A DNA stretch of 64,000 bases from Deltaproteobacteria bacterium (lineage in GTDB: Bacteria > Bdellovibrionota > FAC87 > UBA2466). The position numbers and the translations under genes were made by a program. Location of the stretch: contig JACPWY010000051.1 of the NCBI GenBank assembly GCA_016196825.1, positions 37,294 through 101,293 on the forward strand, in the 5' to 3' direction. A model generated the notes under the pieces. The model searched no databases, was not told the origin of the DNA, and worked only from the letters and a program-made list of their open reading frames with translations. Below are positions 25,847 to 35,525 of this stretch, piece after piece. The stretch's first letter is position 1. Every line of letters starts with the position of its first letter.

Positions 25847-27229
25847 TCAGAACGAGGAAACGATCCTACGGAAATGGTCGCCACGCTCTTCGTAATTGCG
25901 GAACATGTCCTGACTCGCGCAGCCAGGGGAGAGCAATACAATGTCTCCCGAGCGGGACTTTTGGTATGCTAGATAGACGGCTTCCTCGAATGTGCCGACG
26001 AGAAATGTCTCGCTCAAATCACCGATTGAGCGGTTCATCTTTTCTTTCGCTTCACCGACGAGAATCAGATTCTTCACCCGCTTTTTGATCGCGTCGCTGA
26101 GCTGAGAGTAATCCTCGCCCTTATCTTTTCCACCGGCGATGAGAATCACCGGCTCGCTGAAGCTCTCCAGCGATCGCAGCATGGAGTGGATGTTGGTCCC
26201 CTTTGAATCGTTGTAGAAGTACACCTGGTTTTTCTTTCCCAGGAACTCCATGCGATGGGGCAGCGGCTTAAACGTCAACAGAGTCTTCTGGATGGACTCG
26301 TTCGTGATCCCAGCAAGCTTAGCCGCCAGAGTGGCCGCCATCATGTTCTCGCGGTTATGAAGGCCGCGAAGAAGCGAGCCCTGGAAGGTGAAGTCGTGAT
26401 CCTTCCAGCGCGTTCCTTTCAAATGCATCATCGAGACGGGCTCCAGATAGGTCCCCTGGAAACGCTCCGCATAGTGCGGCGAAATATTATTGAACGTATC
26501 GGTCGTGAAATAGAGTTGCTTCGGCCGCGTAGCCGAGAGCAACGTCATTAGCTTTGCGTCACGCAGATTCACAACGATGTGATCATCCTCCGTCATGTTG
26601 GAGCACATCCTAATCTTGGCGCCGATATACTCATCAAAGGATGGATACCGATCGAGGTGATCGGGTGCGAGATTCAAGAAGACCGACACCGATGGCCGGA
26701 ACGTATAGGTGGTGTCCATCTGAAAGCTGCTGACTTCAGCCACGACAAAGTCGCACCGTTCACGGCGAGCGGCATACTCTGAAAGCGGTGTGCCGACGTT
26801 GCCCCCCAGAAACACAGTTTTTCCACCGGCCTTGATCATCTCAGCGATGAGATGGGCCGTCGTAGTCTTTCCGTTCGTGCCAGTGACCGCGATGATGGGC
26901 TCGGTGATGAATTGGGTTGCTAGCTCAAGCTCACTAATGATGGGCACCTTCAGGCGTCGAGCGTGATCCAGTGGCTTGATATCCGAGCGGACGCCCGGGC
27001 TGACGACAATAAAATCGGCGTCCGAGAAACTTTTGAGGACGTGCTTACCCAGCTCCTGGTCGAAGTCGAATGACTTCAGGGCTTCCAGGGCATCTTTCAG
27101 GTCGGTTTTGTTCAGCTCGTCGGTAACGGTGACCTTTACGCCTTTGCGACACAGAAGTTTGGTCGCACCAATTCCTGAACGGCCGAGGCCGACCACCAGT
27201 GCCTTCATTCCCTTTTTGACTTTAACCAT
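25847..27229 (-). CDS. murD: UDP-N-acetylmuramoylalanine--D-glutamate ligase
   Basis: MurD adds D-Glu to UDP-MurNAc-L-Ala in the cytoplasm. The N-terminal Rossmann-like domain (ALVVGLGRSGIGATKLL) is followed by the ATP site GTNGKTTTAHL, the Mur ligase HRMEF region and the C-terminal NDSKGTN and LIAGGKDKG motifs. The 460 aa length is normal. It is the last gene of the minus-strand wall cluster, starting 13 bp after mraY. The usual followers (ftsW, murG, murC) are absent. Confidence 0.95.
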   Translation of the reverse strand: MVKVKKGMKALVVGLGRSGIGATKLLCRKGVKVTVTDELNKTDLKDALEALKSFDFDQELGKHVLKSFSDADFIVVSPGVRSDIKPLDHARRLKVPIISELELATQFITEPIIAVTGTNGKTTTAHLIAEMIKAGGKTVFLGGNVGTPLSEYAARRERCDFVVAEVSSFQMDTTYTFRPSVSVFLNLAPDHLDRYPSFDEYIGAKIRMCSNMTEDDHIVVNLRDAKLMTLLSATRPKQLYFTTDTFNNISPHYAERFQGTYLEPVSMMHLKGTRWKDHDFTFQGSLLRGLHNRENMMAATLAAKLAGITNESIQKTLLTFKPLPHRMEFLGKKNQVYFYNDSKGTNIHSMLRSLESFSEPVILIAGGKDKGEDYSQLSDAIKKRVKNLILVGEAKEKMNRSIGDLSETFLVGTFEEAVYLAYQKSRSGDIVLLSPGCASQDMFRNYEERGDHFRRIVSSF

Positions 27230-27242
27230 TGTGCTACTCCCT

Positions 27243-28319
27243 CTATCTCAATTTAAGCGTGGCAAGACCCAGCATGGCCAACACCAGCGAAACTATCCAG
27301 AAACGGACGGTAACCTGTGGTTCCGCCCAGCCGCTGAGTTCGAAGTGGTGATGAATCGGGGCCATTCGGAATACCCGCTTCTTCGTCATCTTATAAGAAA
27401 TCCGTTGGGCGATGACCGACACCGCCTCCATTACAAAAATTCCGCCAATCAATCCCAGTAAAATCTCGTTCTTGGTGATAACGGCAATCGTACCAATGCC
27501 AGCGCCCAGAGCGAGCGCTCCGACGTCCCCCATGAACACCTGCGCCGGGTAGGTGTTGAACCATAAAAACCCCATGCCTGCGCATACAATAGCCGAACAG
27601 ACGATGGCAAGCTCACCGGCGTCCTTAACGTAGGGGATAAACAGATACTCCGCGAAGGATGAGTGGCCGGCGAGATACGAAAGAATCGCGAAGGCCATTG
27701 CCGTCGATATCACCGGTCCAATTGCCAGGCCGTCGAGCCCATCGGTGAGATTCACCGAATTGGAACAGCCCACGATGATAAACCACGCGAGCGCCACGTA
27801 ACCCAAACCCAGGTCGGGTGAAAAAAGCCGCAGAAAGGGAACAAAAAGCTGCGTGTCGACGTTGATCCATTTCACCAAGATAAAGCCGAGGATGAGGGCG
27901 AAGACCGTCTGCAGACGCATCTTGGATTTTTCCGAGAGCCCCTTCGAATTCGCCTCCCGAATTTTCTTAAAATCATCGAGGAAGCCGATGAATCCAAAGG
28001 CGACCATGGAAAAGAGTGTGATCCAGACAAACTTGTTGGAGAGATCCGCCCAGAGAAGGGTTGAAATAATCACACTGAAGAGAATGAGGATGCCACCCAT
28101 GGTGGGTGTTCCCGATTTCTTCAGATGAGATTGGGGGCCGTCATCGCGGACCATCTGGCCGAGCTGATTCTGCGCGAGAAAACGGATCAGAGCCGGCCCG
28201 ATCGCAAGACTGATCGCTAAGGCCGTAAGCCCCGCAGATAGCGAGCGAAACGTAATGTACCGAAATACATTGAATGCGCTCACACTTGTGTGGAGCGGGT
28301 ACAAAAGATGGTACAGCAA
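27243..28319 (-). CDS. mraY: Phospho-N-acetylmuramoyl-pentapeptide transferase
   Basis: MraY moves phospho-MurNAc-pentapeptide onto undecaprenyl phosphate to form lipid I. The 358 aa product has about ten membrane segments, with DDGPQSHLKKSGTPTMGG, the aspartate motif FGFIGFLDDFKK, NLTDGLDGLA and the MAPIHHHFE motif near the end. The family is complete. The murF gene ends 103 bp upstream, and that gap shows no gene. Confidence 0.97.
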   Translation of the reverse strand: MLYHLLYPLHTSVSAFNVFRYITFRSLSAGLTALAISLAIGPALIRFLAQNQLGQMVRDDGPQSHLKKSGTPTMGGILILFSVIISTLLWADLSNKFVWITLFSMVAFGFIGFLDDFKKIREANSKGLSEKSKMRLQTVFALILGFILVKWINVDTQLFVPFLRLFSPDLGLGYVALAWFIIVGCSNSVNLTDGLDGLAIGPVISTAMAFAILSYLAGHSSFAEYLFIPYVKDAGELAIVCSAIVCAGMGFLWFNTYPAQVFMGDVGALALGAGIGTIAVITKNEILLGLIGGIFVMEAVSVIAQRISYKMTKKRVFRMAPIHHHFELSGWAEPQVTVRFWIVSLVLAMLGLATLKLR

Positions 28320-28422
28320 AACTCTCTCCCGCGAACTTGTTACTGCACACCCACCCGAGGGGCAACTAATAATTCATAAACTATTGAAACCAAAAGAGAT
28401 ATACCACAGCAGTTATGTTTCC

Positions 28423-29841
28423 TTAAGGGATTTCCCCTGACGCGAGGTGCGGAATCAGGCGGTCGAGCTTAACTCCCCGAGACCCTTTAAGAAATACCAC
28501 ATCTTGAGGCTGGAGAAGGCCGAGGAGTGTCGGGGTCGCCCTTTCCACATCCATTTTGCACCGCGTTGCAACCAGGGGGCTCGTGAGATGGGCCACCAGT
28601 TTTTCGGTGGCGGGGCCTACCCCCAAGACGACGACGGGCCTTCCCCTCCGAATGAGCCACTCAGCGAGTTTCTTACCCACGCGAACGTGCTCCTCATTGG
28701 TGAAATCACCGAGCTCCCGCATCTCTCCGATGACGATCACCAGACGGCGGCCCGAATCGACCCGCATCAGGCTTTCCAGGGAGGAGAGGAGAGCGGTTGG
28801 ATTGGAATTGTAGCTTTCATCGATCAGCGTGCGACCCTCGGGGAGAGCGATGACCTCTCCGCGGTGGCTCGCCGGTCGGAGGTTTTTGGCTCGTGATTGG
28901 ATGTCGTTGAGAGTCACATGATTCAGGCGAGCAAGGGCCACGGACGCCGCGAAGTTTTGTACATGGTGAGTGCCGAAAATGGGGATGGTGCACGAAAGCG
29001 GTTGCCCCTCGACCCGAACCTCCACAGTGAGAAATGCCGTCTTCGGATCGAACTGGGATTTCAAGACGGTGACATCGGCTTGGGATTGGGCATGAGTTGA
29101 ATAGGTGATCGTCGAAATCGTTTGTCCGGTGAAGGCCTCATCAAATGCTTTGAGGACGAGAGGGTCATCCGTGTTCAGTGCGACGCCGCGAGCGCGTTGA
29201 GAAGAGGCCAGAAAATCGAAGAGCTCCTTTTTGGCCCGATAGATCCCCTCTCGACCACCGAGCTTGCCCATGTGGGCGTCACCGATGTTGGTGATAGCTC
29301 CGATCTCGGGTCCAAAGCTCCGGCAAAGCTCAGCGATCTCGCCAAAAGCATTCATTCCCATTTCGAGAACGAGGTTCTGAGTGTCATCCTGGAGGAGGCA
29401 TATCGTTTTGGAAACCCCGAGCAGGTTGTTAAAGCTTGCGGGTGAGGCCACTGTGTTTGGGCCAAGGAGTGTCGCGACCATCTCTTTGGACGAGGACTTT
29501 CCGGCGCTGCCGGTGATGCCGACGACAGGGCCGTGGAAAAGCGCTCGCATCTCTCGGGCGATGGCGATCAGGGACTGAAGAGAATCGGAAACCTCGAGAT
29601 AGGGAACGTTTCCCTTGGGTTTTCCCTGGGCGATGACGGCAGCCGCTCCCCGCTTTGTCGCTTCCTCGACGAACGCGTTTCCGTCGAAACTATTGCCCTT
29701 GAGAGCGAGAAAAACTTCACCTGGTTTCAGAGTGCGCGTGTCGCTATTGATGGCTGGAACCGGGGAATTCGTGTCGAATCCATGGTGGGGTGTGCCGTTG
29801 CACCAGGCGGTGACCTTACGATATGTGACCTGGCTCAGCAT
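28423..29841 (-). CDS. murF: UDP-MurNAc-tripeptide--D-Ala-D-Ala ligase
   Basis: MurF adds the D-Ala-D-Ala dipeptide. The product has the small N-terminal domain (DTRTLKPGEVFLALKG), the ATP site GITGSAGKSSSKEM, LVLEMGMNAFGEI, and the C-terminal DESYNSNPTALLSSLE. At 472 aa it is complete. The ATP-loop reads GSAGKSS, a tolerated variant of the usual GTxGKTS. Its start overlaps the end of murE by 26 nt, implying coupled translation. Confidence 0.95.
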   Translation of the reverse strand: MLSQVTYRKVTAWCNGTPHHGFDTNSPVPAINSDTRTLKPGEVFLALKGNSFDGNAFVEEATKRGAAAVIAQGKPKGNVPYLEVSDSLQSLIAIAREMRALFHGPVVGITGSAGKSSSKEMVATLLGPNTVASPASFNNLLGVSKTICLLQDDTQNLVLEMGMNAFGEIAELCRSFGPEIGAITNIGDAHMGKLGGREGIYRAKKELFDFLASSQRARGVALNTDDPLVLKAFDEAFTGQTISTITYSTHAQSQADVTVLKSQFDPKTAFLTVEVRVEGQPLSCTIPIFGTHHVQNFAASVALARLNHVTLNDIQSRAKNLRPASHRGEVIALPEGRTLIDESYNSNPTALLSSLESLMRVDSGRRLVIVIGEMRELGDFTNEEHVRVGKKLAEWLIRRGRPVVVLGVGPATEKLVAHLTSPLVATRCKMDVERATPTLLGLLQPQDVVFLKGSRGVKLDRLIPHLASGEIP

Positions 29842-31321
29842 GGGTAATTGAGGGAGCCTGGTAATAGTCTCGAATCACCTTCCGATCGTCAAAAGGAAGC
29901 TTTTCACGGCCGATGATCTGGTACGCTTCGTGCCCTTTGCCGGCAATCAGCACGATATCGTCGGTTGAGGCGAGAGAAAGGGCTAGCGCGATCGCTTCCG
30001 CCCGTTTCGAGTTTCGAAAATAGCGACCCGGGAGGTGTTTCATTCCTTTTTCAATCTCATCAATAATCGATTCTGGATTCTCAGTGCGGGGGTTGTCGGA
30101 GGTGGCCACCGTGATATCGCTGAGCTGGGCAGCGGCCTGCCCCATGAGGGGTCGCTTCAATCGATCGCGATCGCCTCCACATCCGAATACCGTGATGATC
30201 CGGCCGTTGGAATGGGCGCGGGAGCGGAGCTCTTTCAGCGAGTGAAGAACATTCTCGAGGGCGTCGGGCGTGTGGGCGTAATCGACGAAAATGCTCGGCC
30301 CCTTTGGACCGGAGAAGACACGTTCCAGGCGGCCAGGAGCACCGGTAGCGGATCGCAGAGCTTCGAGGACGGTGGTGAGCGAAATGTCGAGCGCGACAGC
30401 GACTCCGATGACGCCGAGGCAGTTCATCAGATTGTGTTGGCCGATGAGTGGTGAGGTCAACTCGACCTCCTTTCCAAGAACGTTCACCATGGCTCGCAGG
30501 CCCTGTAGGTCATAGCGCACCGAGACGGGTGTGATCTGAGCGGTTGGGAGCAGACCGTATGTGATGGGCTTGAGTGATAGGGACATCTCGGCGAGGAGTC
30601 GCCGCCCCCACGGATCATCGGTATTGATGACAGCCGTGCGGGCCTTGTAGTCGGTGAAGAGTCGTCGTTTGGTTTTGTAATACTCTTCGAACGAGCCATG
30701 ATAATCGAGGTGATCTTGAGTCAGGTTGGTGAAAAGAATCGAGGCGAATTCCGTGCCGTCGCTGCGGCACTGATCCAAAGCAATTGAGGAGACCTCCATT
30801 GAGGCGTGAGTCACGTTCTGGTCGCGCATTTCGGCAAGGAGGGACTGGAGTTGCAATGGACCGGGCGTGGTGAGGTCCGATTCCCGGGTTTGGGATCCTA
30901 ATCGATACTCCACCGTTCCAATGAGGCCTGAGGCAAAACCGGCCTTTTGAAAGATCGATTCGAGGAGAAAGGTGGAGGTCGTCTTGCCGTTGGTGCCCGT
31001 CACTCCCACGACAGACATTGTGCTGGCCGGGTGTTCGTGCCACTCACACGCAGCGAGCGCAAGTGCGGAGCGAGTGGAGGGGATGAGCACTGTCTTAGGA
31101 AAGCGATCAAAAAGCGCTTGGGAATCGACGATAAGAGCTGCGACGCCGCGAGCCAAGGCGGCTTCGATGAATTGCGCGCCGTCCGTGTGCTTCCCAGAGA
31201 CTACAAAAAAAGCGTGATGGGCCTGGGCTTCGCGCGAATCATTGGCGAGGCCGCTGATGGGGGTGGTCAGATCAATCTTCGATCGTTGCGGCGCGGAGAG
31301 GATCTGACCGAGTGTTTTCAT
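29816..31321 (-). CDS. murE: UDP-MurNAc-tripeptide synthetase (meso-DAP adding)
   Basis: MurE adds the third stem-peptide residue. Motifs include DSREAQAHHAFFVVSG, VVGVTGTNGKTTSTF, SMEVSSIALDQ, FTNLTQDHLDYHG and DYAHTPDALENVL. The DNPRTENP motif is the one found in enzymes that add meso-diaminopimelate, so the wall is probably Gram-negative A1-gamma type. I choose ATG 31321 (MKTLGQIL); the track's upstream TTG 31342 is possible. Neither has a clear Shine-Dalgarno. Confidence 0.95.
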   Translation of the reverse strand: MKTLGQILSAPQRSKIDLTTPISGLANDSREAQAHHAFFVVSGKHTDGAQFIEAALARGVAALIVDSQALFDRFPKTVLIPSTRSALALAACEWHEHPASTMSVVGVTGTNGKTTSTFLLESIFQKAGFASGLIGTVEYRLGSQTRESDLTTPGPLQLQSLLAEMRDQNVTHASMEVSSIALDQCRSDGTEFASILFTNLTQDHLDYHGSFEEYYKTKRRLFTDYKARTAVINTDDPWGRRLLAEMSLSLKPITYGLLPTAQITPVSVRYDLQGLRAMVNVLGKEVELTSPLIGQHNLMNCLGVIGVAVALDISLTTVLEALRSATGAPGRLERVFSGPKGPSIFVDYAHTPDALENVLHSLKELRSRAHSNGRIITVFGCGGDRDRLKRPLMGQAAAQLSDITVATSDNPRTENPESIIDEIEKGMKHLPGRYFRNSKRAEAIALALSLASTDDIVLIAGKGHEAYQIIGREKLPFDDRKVIRDYYQAPSITHAEPGHIS

Positions 31322-31378
31322 CGCTCGGGTAGTCGTAGCCAATGAGGCGAAAGAAGTCCAGGGCTGGGCATCTATACT

Positions 31379-33310
31379 CTACCCCTCCGGACTGAAGACG
31401 AGGGTGATGGGGAAGTTTGCGCTCACCTCCGAACCGGGCGTTGGAGATTGGGACACGAGATAGCCCGAGCCGACGATCCTGATGTGCTTAAAGTAACCTT
31501 CTGCGGTCGCCAAAACGTCGCGCATCGCCTTTCCCGCGAAATTGGGCATCTTGCCATTCACCGATTCCCGTGAGGGCGGGATTGTGGTCGCAATTTTTTC
31601 CGGACTTCCAAAGGGTGAGGCGTTCGCAACGAGGGTCTTGGGCATCTTGCCCAGGACCTGCATCGAGCGTTCGGCAATTTTTTTGAAGAGCGGCGCGGCT
31701 ACTTGAGAAGCGTAGAAGGGCCAGTGGGGTTCATCCACCATCACAGAAATGAGGAGCTCCGGCTTCTCTGCTGGCAAAAATCCAATAAATGTAGAGAAGT
31801 ATTTGCTCCCGCCGTACCCAAGGCCAGCGATATACTTTTGCGCGGTGCCCGTTTTTCCGGCGACACGAAATCCGGGCATGGCCGCATTGTTTCCCGTTCC
31901 CCCTTTCTTCTCGACCACACTCACCAAAAGGGATCGCAGGGTGGCGACCGTGTTGGGAGAGAGCACCCGCTGGCCTTCCTGATAAGACCGAGTCTTGGAG
32001 GGCTGTTCTCCTAGGACGATCTTAGGCCGCACCCGGTATCCGCCGTTGGCAATGGGGGCGTAGGCCGCGACCAATTGAAGCGGGTTGATTGAGATCCCCT
32101 GTCCAAAGGCCACGTTGGCCAGTTGAACCGGCTTCCAAAAGGCATCCTCTTTCGCCGTTGAGGAGGCTTCGCCCGGCAAACGAACACCGGTTTTCTCGGT
32201 GAACCCATATTTATCAAGAACCTCCCGCACGCGTTCGGAGCCGAGGTATTGCGCGATCTTGACCGCCCCAATGTTGCTCGAGAAGGCGAGGACGTCAGCG
32301 ACCGACAGTCGACTGAAACGGTGTTCCGACTCGGCTTCATGAATGATGCGATCGCCGACCCGGAACTCACCATTCTCGCAATCGATCGACGTGGTTTCGT
32401 CGAGAAGGCCGAGTTGGAGCGCCTCACCGATGAAAAAGGTTTTGAGAGTGGAGCCAGGTTCAAAGAGATGAGACACTGTTCGATTGGTCAGGGATTGGGG
32501 ATCGCTGTCGCTCGCTCGGTTGGGATCAAAGGACGGCCTTTGTCCCATCGCGATCACCTCTCCATTGCGGGGATCCATCACAATAGCCATTGCCGCTCTG
32601 GATCCCGTGAGCATCAGAGAGATGTCCAGTTCATCCTCGACTATGTGTTGGACACGCCGATCGAGGGTGAGGGAAATGCCGGCTCGGCCGGGTTCAACAG
32701 CCGGTTTTGAGGGATCAATGTAAGAAGGATTTCCTCGGCCGTCGCGAGGCATCCGGAATTCGGTTGAGCGCTGAAGGAGATCATCGTTAAAGGAGAGCTC
32801 TGCGCCAGCGAGTCCGTTGCCATCGATATCGGTGAAGCCGATCACATGAGAGGCAAGATTTCCATTTGGGTAGATGCGTTTGTTTTCGGCCTCCACGAAG
32901 ATCCCGGGGAGACGGTATCGCGCGAGTTCGCGAGCGATCTCCTCCTTCGCCTGACGTTCAATCCAGATAAAGGAACGATCGGCTTTCAGTTTGCTCAGCC
33001 ACTTGGTGTTGGGGCCGCCCATCACCTTGGCCAGGATCTTCGCTGTGTAGCGCTTGCGTGTAATGAGCTTGGGGCGCGCAAAAATGGAGCTCATTGGAAT
33101 GCTGACGGCGAGCTCCTCTTCATTACGATCGTAAATGGGGAGACGAAAAGGAGAAGTTTTGGAAACCTTTTGGAATTGGCGAGTCGCGAGTTCCTCAAGA
33201 GTGGGGTTCCTGATCACCTGAAGTTGAATCAAGCGAAAGCCAATGAGTGAAAGAAAACAGACGAGGCTTAAGTAGACCACCCCGATCCGAAATCCTATCC
33301 AGCGGTTCAC
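31379..33310 (-). CDS. ftsI: Penicillin-binding protein 3, septal transpeptidase FtsI
   Basis: FtsI cross-links septal peptidoglycan. One N-terminal membrane segment (VVYLSLVCFLSLIGFRLIQL) precedes the class B dimerisation domain. The transpeptidase has SxxK as EPGSTLKTF, SxN as FSSNIGAVK and KTG as VAGKTGTAQKY. The C-terminal tail (about residues 575-643) resembles a PASTA domain (NFAGKAMRDVLATAEGYF), found in some Spo5D/FtsI proteins. At 643 aa it is longer than E. coli FtsI because of this tail. It overlaps ftsL by 4 nt. Confidence 0.93.
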   Translation of the reverse strand: MNRWIGFRIGVVYLSLVCFLSLIGFRLIQLQVIRNPTLEELATRQFQKVSKTSPFRLPIYDRNEEELAVSIPMSSIFARPKLITRKRYTAKILAKVMGGPNTKWLSKLKADRSFIWIERQAKEEIARELARYRLPGIFVEAENKRIYPNGNLASHVIGFTDIDGNGLAGAELSFNDDLLQRSTEFRMPRDGRGNPSYIDPSKPAVEPGRAGISLTLDRRVQHIVEDELDISLMLTGSRAAMAIVMDPRNGEVIAMGQRPSFDPNRASDSDPQSLTNRTVSHLFEPGSTLKTFFIGEALQLGLLDETTSIDCENGEFRVGDRIIHEAESEHRFSRLSVADVLAFSSNIGAVKIAQYLGSERVREVLDKYGFTEKTGVRLPGEASSTAKEDAFWKPVQLANVAFGQGISINPLQLVAAYAPIANGGYRVRPKIVLGEQPSKTRSYQEGQRVLSPNTVATLRSLLVSVVEKKGGTGNNAAMPGFRVAGKTGTAQKYIAGLGYGGSKYFSTFIGFLPAEKPELLISVMVDEPHWPFYASQVAAPLFKKIAERSMQVLGKMPKTLVANASPFGSPEKIATTIPPSRESVNGKMPNFAGKAMRDVLATAEGYFKHIRIVGSGYLVSQSPTPGSEVSANFPITLVFSPEG

Positions 33311-33606
33311 GGCAATCCTCGTGTTTTGGGGGCGGGGTGCAGTCGCACGACTTGAGTCATCTTGGGGGCCGCAAGGCCGAGATGACGAGCCAAAAGCTCA
33401 AGCTTTTTCGGCGATGTGAGTTTGAGCCATTTCACCCGTTCGGCCTGAAGCTCCTGTTGAAGACGATTGAGCTCCTTTTGATTCTGTACGTAGGTGTAGG
33501 TGTTTTTCACCGTTCCGATGCGCATCCAGGTGACAGCGCAGGCCGCGACGACGCACAGAATGGAGAGCCCTATGACCTGCGTGCGCGCCGGGCTTCGAAT
33601 GGACAT
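33307..33606 (-). CDS. ftsL: Cell division protein FtsL-like
   Basis: The 99 aa product has a short cytoplasmic N-terminus, one membrane segment (VIGLSILCVVAACAVTWM) and a coiled-coil (NQKELNRLQQELQAERVKWL) ending with HLGLAAPKMTQVVRL. Size, topology and place between rsmH and ftsI identify it as FtsL, which bridges FtsQ/B and FtsI/W at the septum. The sequence itself is poorly conserved across FtsL proteins, so identity rests mainly on topology and synteny. Confidence 0.85.
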   Translation of the reverse strand: MSIRSPARTQVIGLSILCVVAACAVTWMRIGTVKNTYTYVQNQKELNRLQQELQAERVKWLKLTSPKKLELLARHLGLAAPKMTQVVRLHPAPKTRGLP

Positions 33607-33640
33607 TGTGTATCAATTCTATTGGGGTGCGGGGGCATTT

Positions 33641-34543
33641 TCAATCGACGCGCATCACACCGCGCAATTTGGCGCTGCGTGATCGAGGGTTTGAGCGCTG
33701 CTCAGCGCGGGAGGGAGTTAGGGGCTTGTCGAAGAGCGGCCGGGCCCGCTCGATCTTAGGGCATTGGCAAACGGGAGAATCGCAAACGCACTTCCCGCTG
33801 AGGGATGCGAGGATTCTTTTGATCAGGCGATCTTCGGAGGAGTGAAAGGTGATGACCAAGAGTCGTCCGTTTGGAGTGAGTTTATCGATGAGTGCTGGCA
33901 CGGCCAGAGATATCTCTGAAAACTCCTGATTCACGAGCAGCCGTATTCCCATGAAAAGCTGCGTCGATGGGTGACGGGCCCGCGAGCCCCCTCCGCCGAT
34001 TTCGGCGAGGTCGGCAGTGGTATTGAGACGCCCGGCCTGAAGCCGATCCTTGATCTCTCGAGCCACTTTGTGGGGCTTTTTGACGTCGGCAAACTCCAGT
34101 TGCTCGACGATATCATTGATTGAGGCTTTCTTAAGGGCTTCGAGAGCGGTGGGAGAGTTCGCTGAGCGATCCATTCGCATATCTAGGGCGTTCTCCCCGC
34201 TGAAAGAGAAGCCCCGGTCGGGGGAAAGCAGCTGGCGGGTGCTGACGCCGAGGTCCAGAAGGATGCCATCAAATCTCTCAGTGGAGTCCTGGGTTGCAAA
34301 TTCGGAAAATGGGGCGTGGATCAATTGGAGCCGGGGATCTTCACGGAATTTTCCGGAGCGAAGGTACTCCTTGAGGGTTTCTTCATCGCGATCCACTCCA
34401 ACAATGCTATGCGCCATTAATTCTAAAATCATGTCGGTATGGCCACCATCACCAAAGGTGAGATCGGCAAAATTACGTCCCGGTATTTCTCCTATATTTT
34501 CAATCACTTCTTGTGACATCACTGGAATGTGTCGGGACGGCAT
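33641..34543 (-). CDS. rsmH: 16S rRNA m4C1402 methyltransferase RsmH
   Basis: RsmH (MraW) methylates N4 of C1402 in 16S rRNA. The 300 aa product has HIPVMSQEVIENIGE, the SAM motif FADLTFGDGGHTDMIL, the GILLDLGVSTRQL loop, FSGENALDMRMD and the C-terminal RSRSAKLRGVMRV. It is the first gene of the minus-strand wall cluster. The usual leading gene mraZ is absent: upstream is only a 115 bp gap and then the divergent flagellin gene. No good Shine-Dalgarno is visible. Confidence 0.95.
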   Translation of the reverse strand: MPSRHIPVMSQEVIENIGEIPGRNFADLTFGDGGHTDMILELMAHSIVGVDRDEETLKEYLRSGKFREDPRLQLIHAPFSEFATQDSTERFDGILLDLGVSTRQLLSPDRGFSFSGENALDMRMDRSANSPTALEALKKASINDIVEQLEFADVKKPHKVAREIKDRLQAGRLNTTADLAEIGGGGSRARHPSTQLFMGIRLLVNQEFSEISLAVPALIDKLTPNGRLLVITFHSSEDRLIKRILASLSGKCVCDSPVCQCPKIERARPLFDKPLTPSRAEQRSNPRSRSAKLRGVMRVD

Positions 34544-34575
34544 GGAGGTAGTGTTAAACCATTTTAATAAAGTTC

Positions 34576-34602
34576 TAAAGCAATATGACGCGTCGCCGAT
34601 AA
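34576..34602 (+). promoter_or_regulatory. Sigma-28 (FliA) flagellin promoter
   Basis: TAAAGCAA (34576-34583), an 11 bp spacer and GCCGATAA (34595-34602) match the sigma-28 consensus TAAAGTTT-N11-GCCGATAA, with a perfect -10. It lies about 55 bp before the flagellin start, in the gap shared with divergent rsmH. Confidence 0.88.
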
Positions 34603-34658
34603 AGCACTCAGACGGATTAGATGCGGCGCGTTAAAACGGGCCGTCGGGTAGTTTTTTT

Positions 34659-35498
34659 ATGGCGATCTCACTGCTGACGAATACGACGTCGATGGGAATT
34701 CGCAATCTCCTCAACAAGAACAGCGAGGAGATCACGCGTTCCATGGAAAGAGTGGCATCGGGCCGGCGAATCAACCGCGCGGGCGACGACGCTGCCGGTA
34801 TGGCGCTGGCCTCTCTATCCGAAGGCAAGATCCGCAGTGCGCAGCAGGCCGAGCGCAACGCGCTCGATGCTCTTTCATCGGCTCAAGTGGCCGAGGGCGG
34901 CATGAATGAGATTGATAACCTTTTGATCCGAATGCGCGAGCTCGCGATCCAGGGCGCCAGCGACACGCTCGGCGGCAATGAGCGAGGAGCGCTGGGCATC
35001 GAAATGAAGGAACTGATCTCCGAAGTCGACCGCATTTCGCATGCGACAAAATATTTTGGAACGACGTTGTTGGATGGACAGGGCAGCGAGTTCACTTATC
35101 AGATTGGTGTCGAAAACGATGCTCCCAGCCGAATCACCTATGATGGTGGAATGGTAGACCTGCGCGCGAGTTCGCTCGGAATCTCCGGAATCAATGTCGA
35201 AGACTCGGGCTCTGCTCGGGATGCATTGGGTGCAATCGATTCGGCAATCTCCAAGGTATCTATCCCAAGAGCTCAGCTGGGTGCCATTCAAACTAGACTC
35301 AATTCCGTGATTCACACCATGGGTTCCTATACCGAAAATATGTCGGCGGCATTGTCACGCATTCGTGACGCGGACCTAGCGAGTGAGACCTCTAATGTGG
35401 TGCGAAACCAGATTCAGGTGAAAGCGGCCGCTGCAGTGCTCTCGCAGGCCAACACGCTGCCCTTGATGGCCCTGGATCTCGTTAAGGGAATCACGTAA
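34659..35498 (+). CDS. fliC: Flagellin
   Basis: This is the structural subunit of the filament, exported by the flagellar type III system. The N-terminal D0/D1 helices (RSMERVASGRRINRAGDDAA, ALDALSSAQVAEGGMNEID) and the C-terminal helix (DADLASETSNVVRNQIQVKA followed by AAAVLSQAN) are well conserved. The central variable part is short, so the total is 279 aa, typical for compact flagellins. A sigma-28 promoter precedes it, and fliD and fliS follow. Confidence 0.95.
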   Translation: MAISLLTNTTSMGIRNLLNKNSEEITRSMERVASGRRINRAGDDAAGMALASLSEGKIRSAQQAERNALDALSSAQVAEGGMNEIDNLLIRMRELAIQGASDTLGGNERGALGIEMKELISEVDRISHATKYFGTTLLDGQGSEFTYQIGVENDAPSRITYDGGMVDLRASSLGISGINVEDSGSARDALGAIDSAISKVSIPRAQLGAIQTRLNSVIHTMGSYTENMSAALSRIRDADLASETSNVVRNQIQVKAAAAVLSQANTLPLMALDLVKGIT

Positions 35499-35510
35499 TC
35501 TCGCCGATAG
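35483..35510 (+). promoter_or_regulatory. Weak sigma-28-like promoter after fliC
   Basis: GCCGATAG (35503-35510) closely matches the sigma-28 -10. A weak -35 (TAAGGGAA, 35483-35490) lies 12 bp away instead of 11. It overlaps the fliC stop and precedes the small gene at 35526. It may boost downstream expression. Confidence 0.35.
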
Positions 35511-35525
35511 TGATTGTGGAACCCC

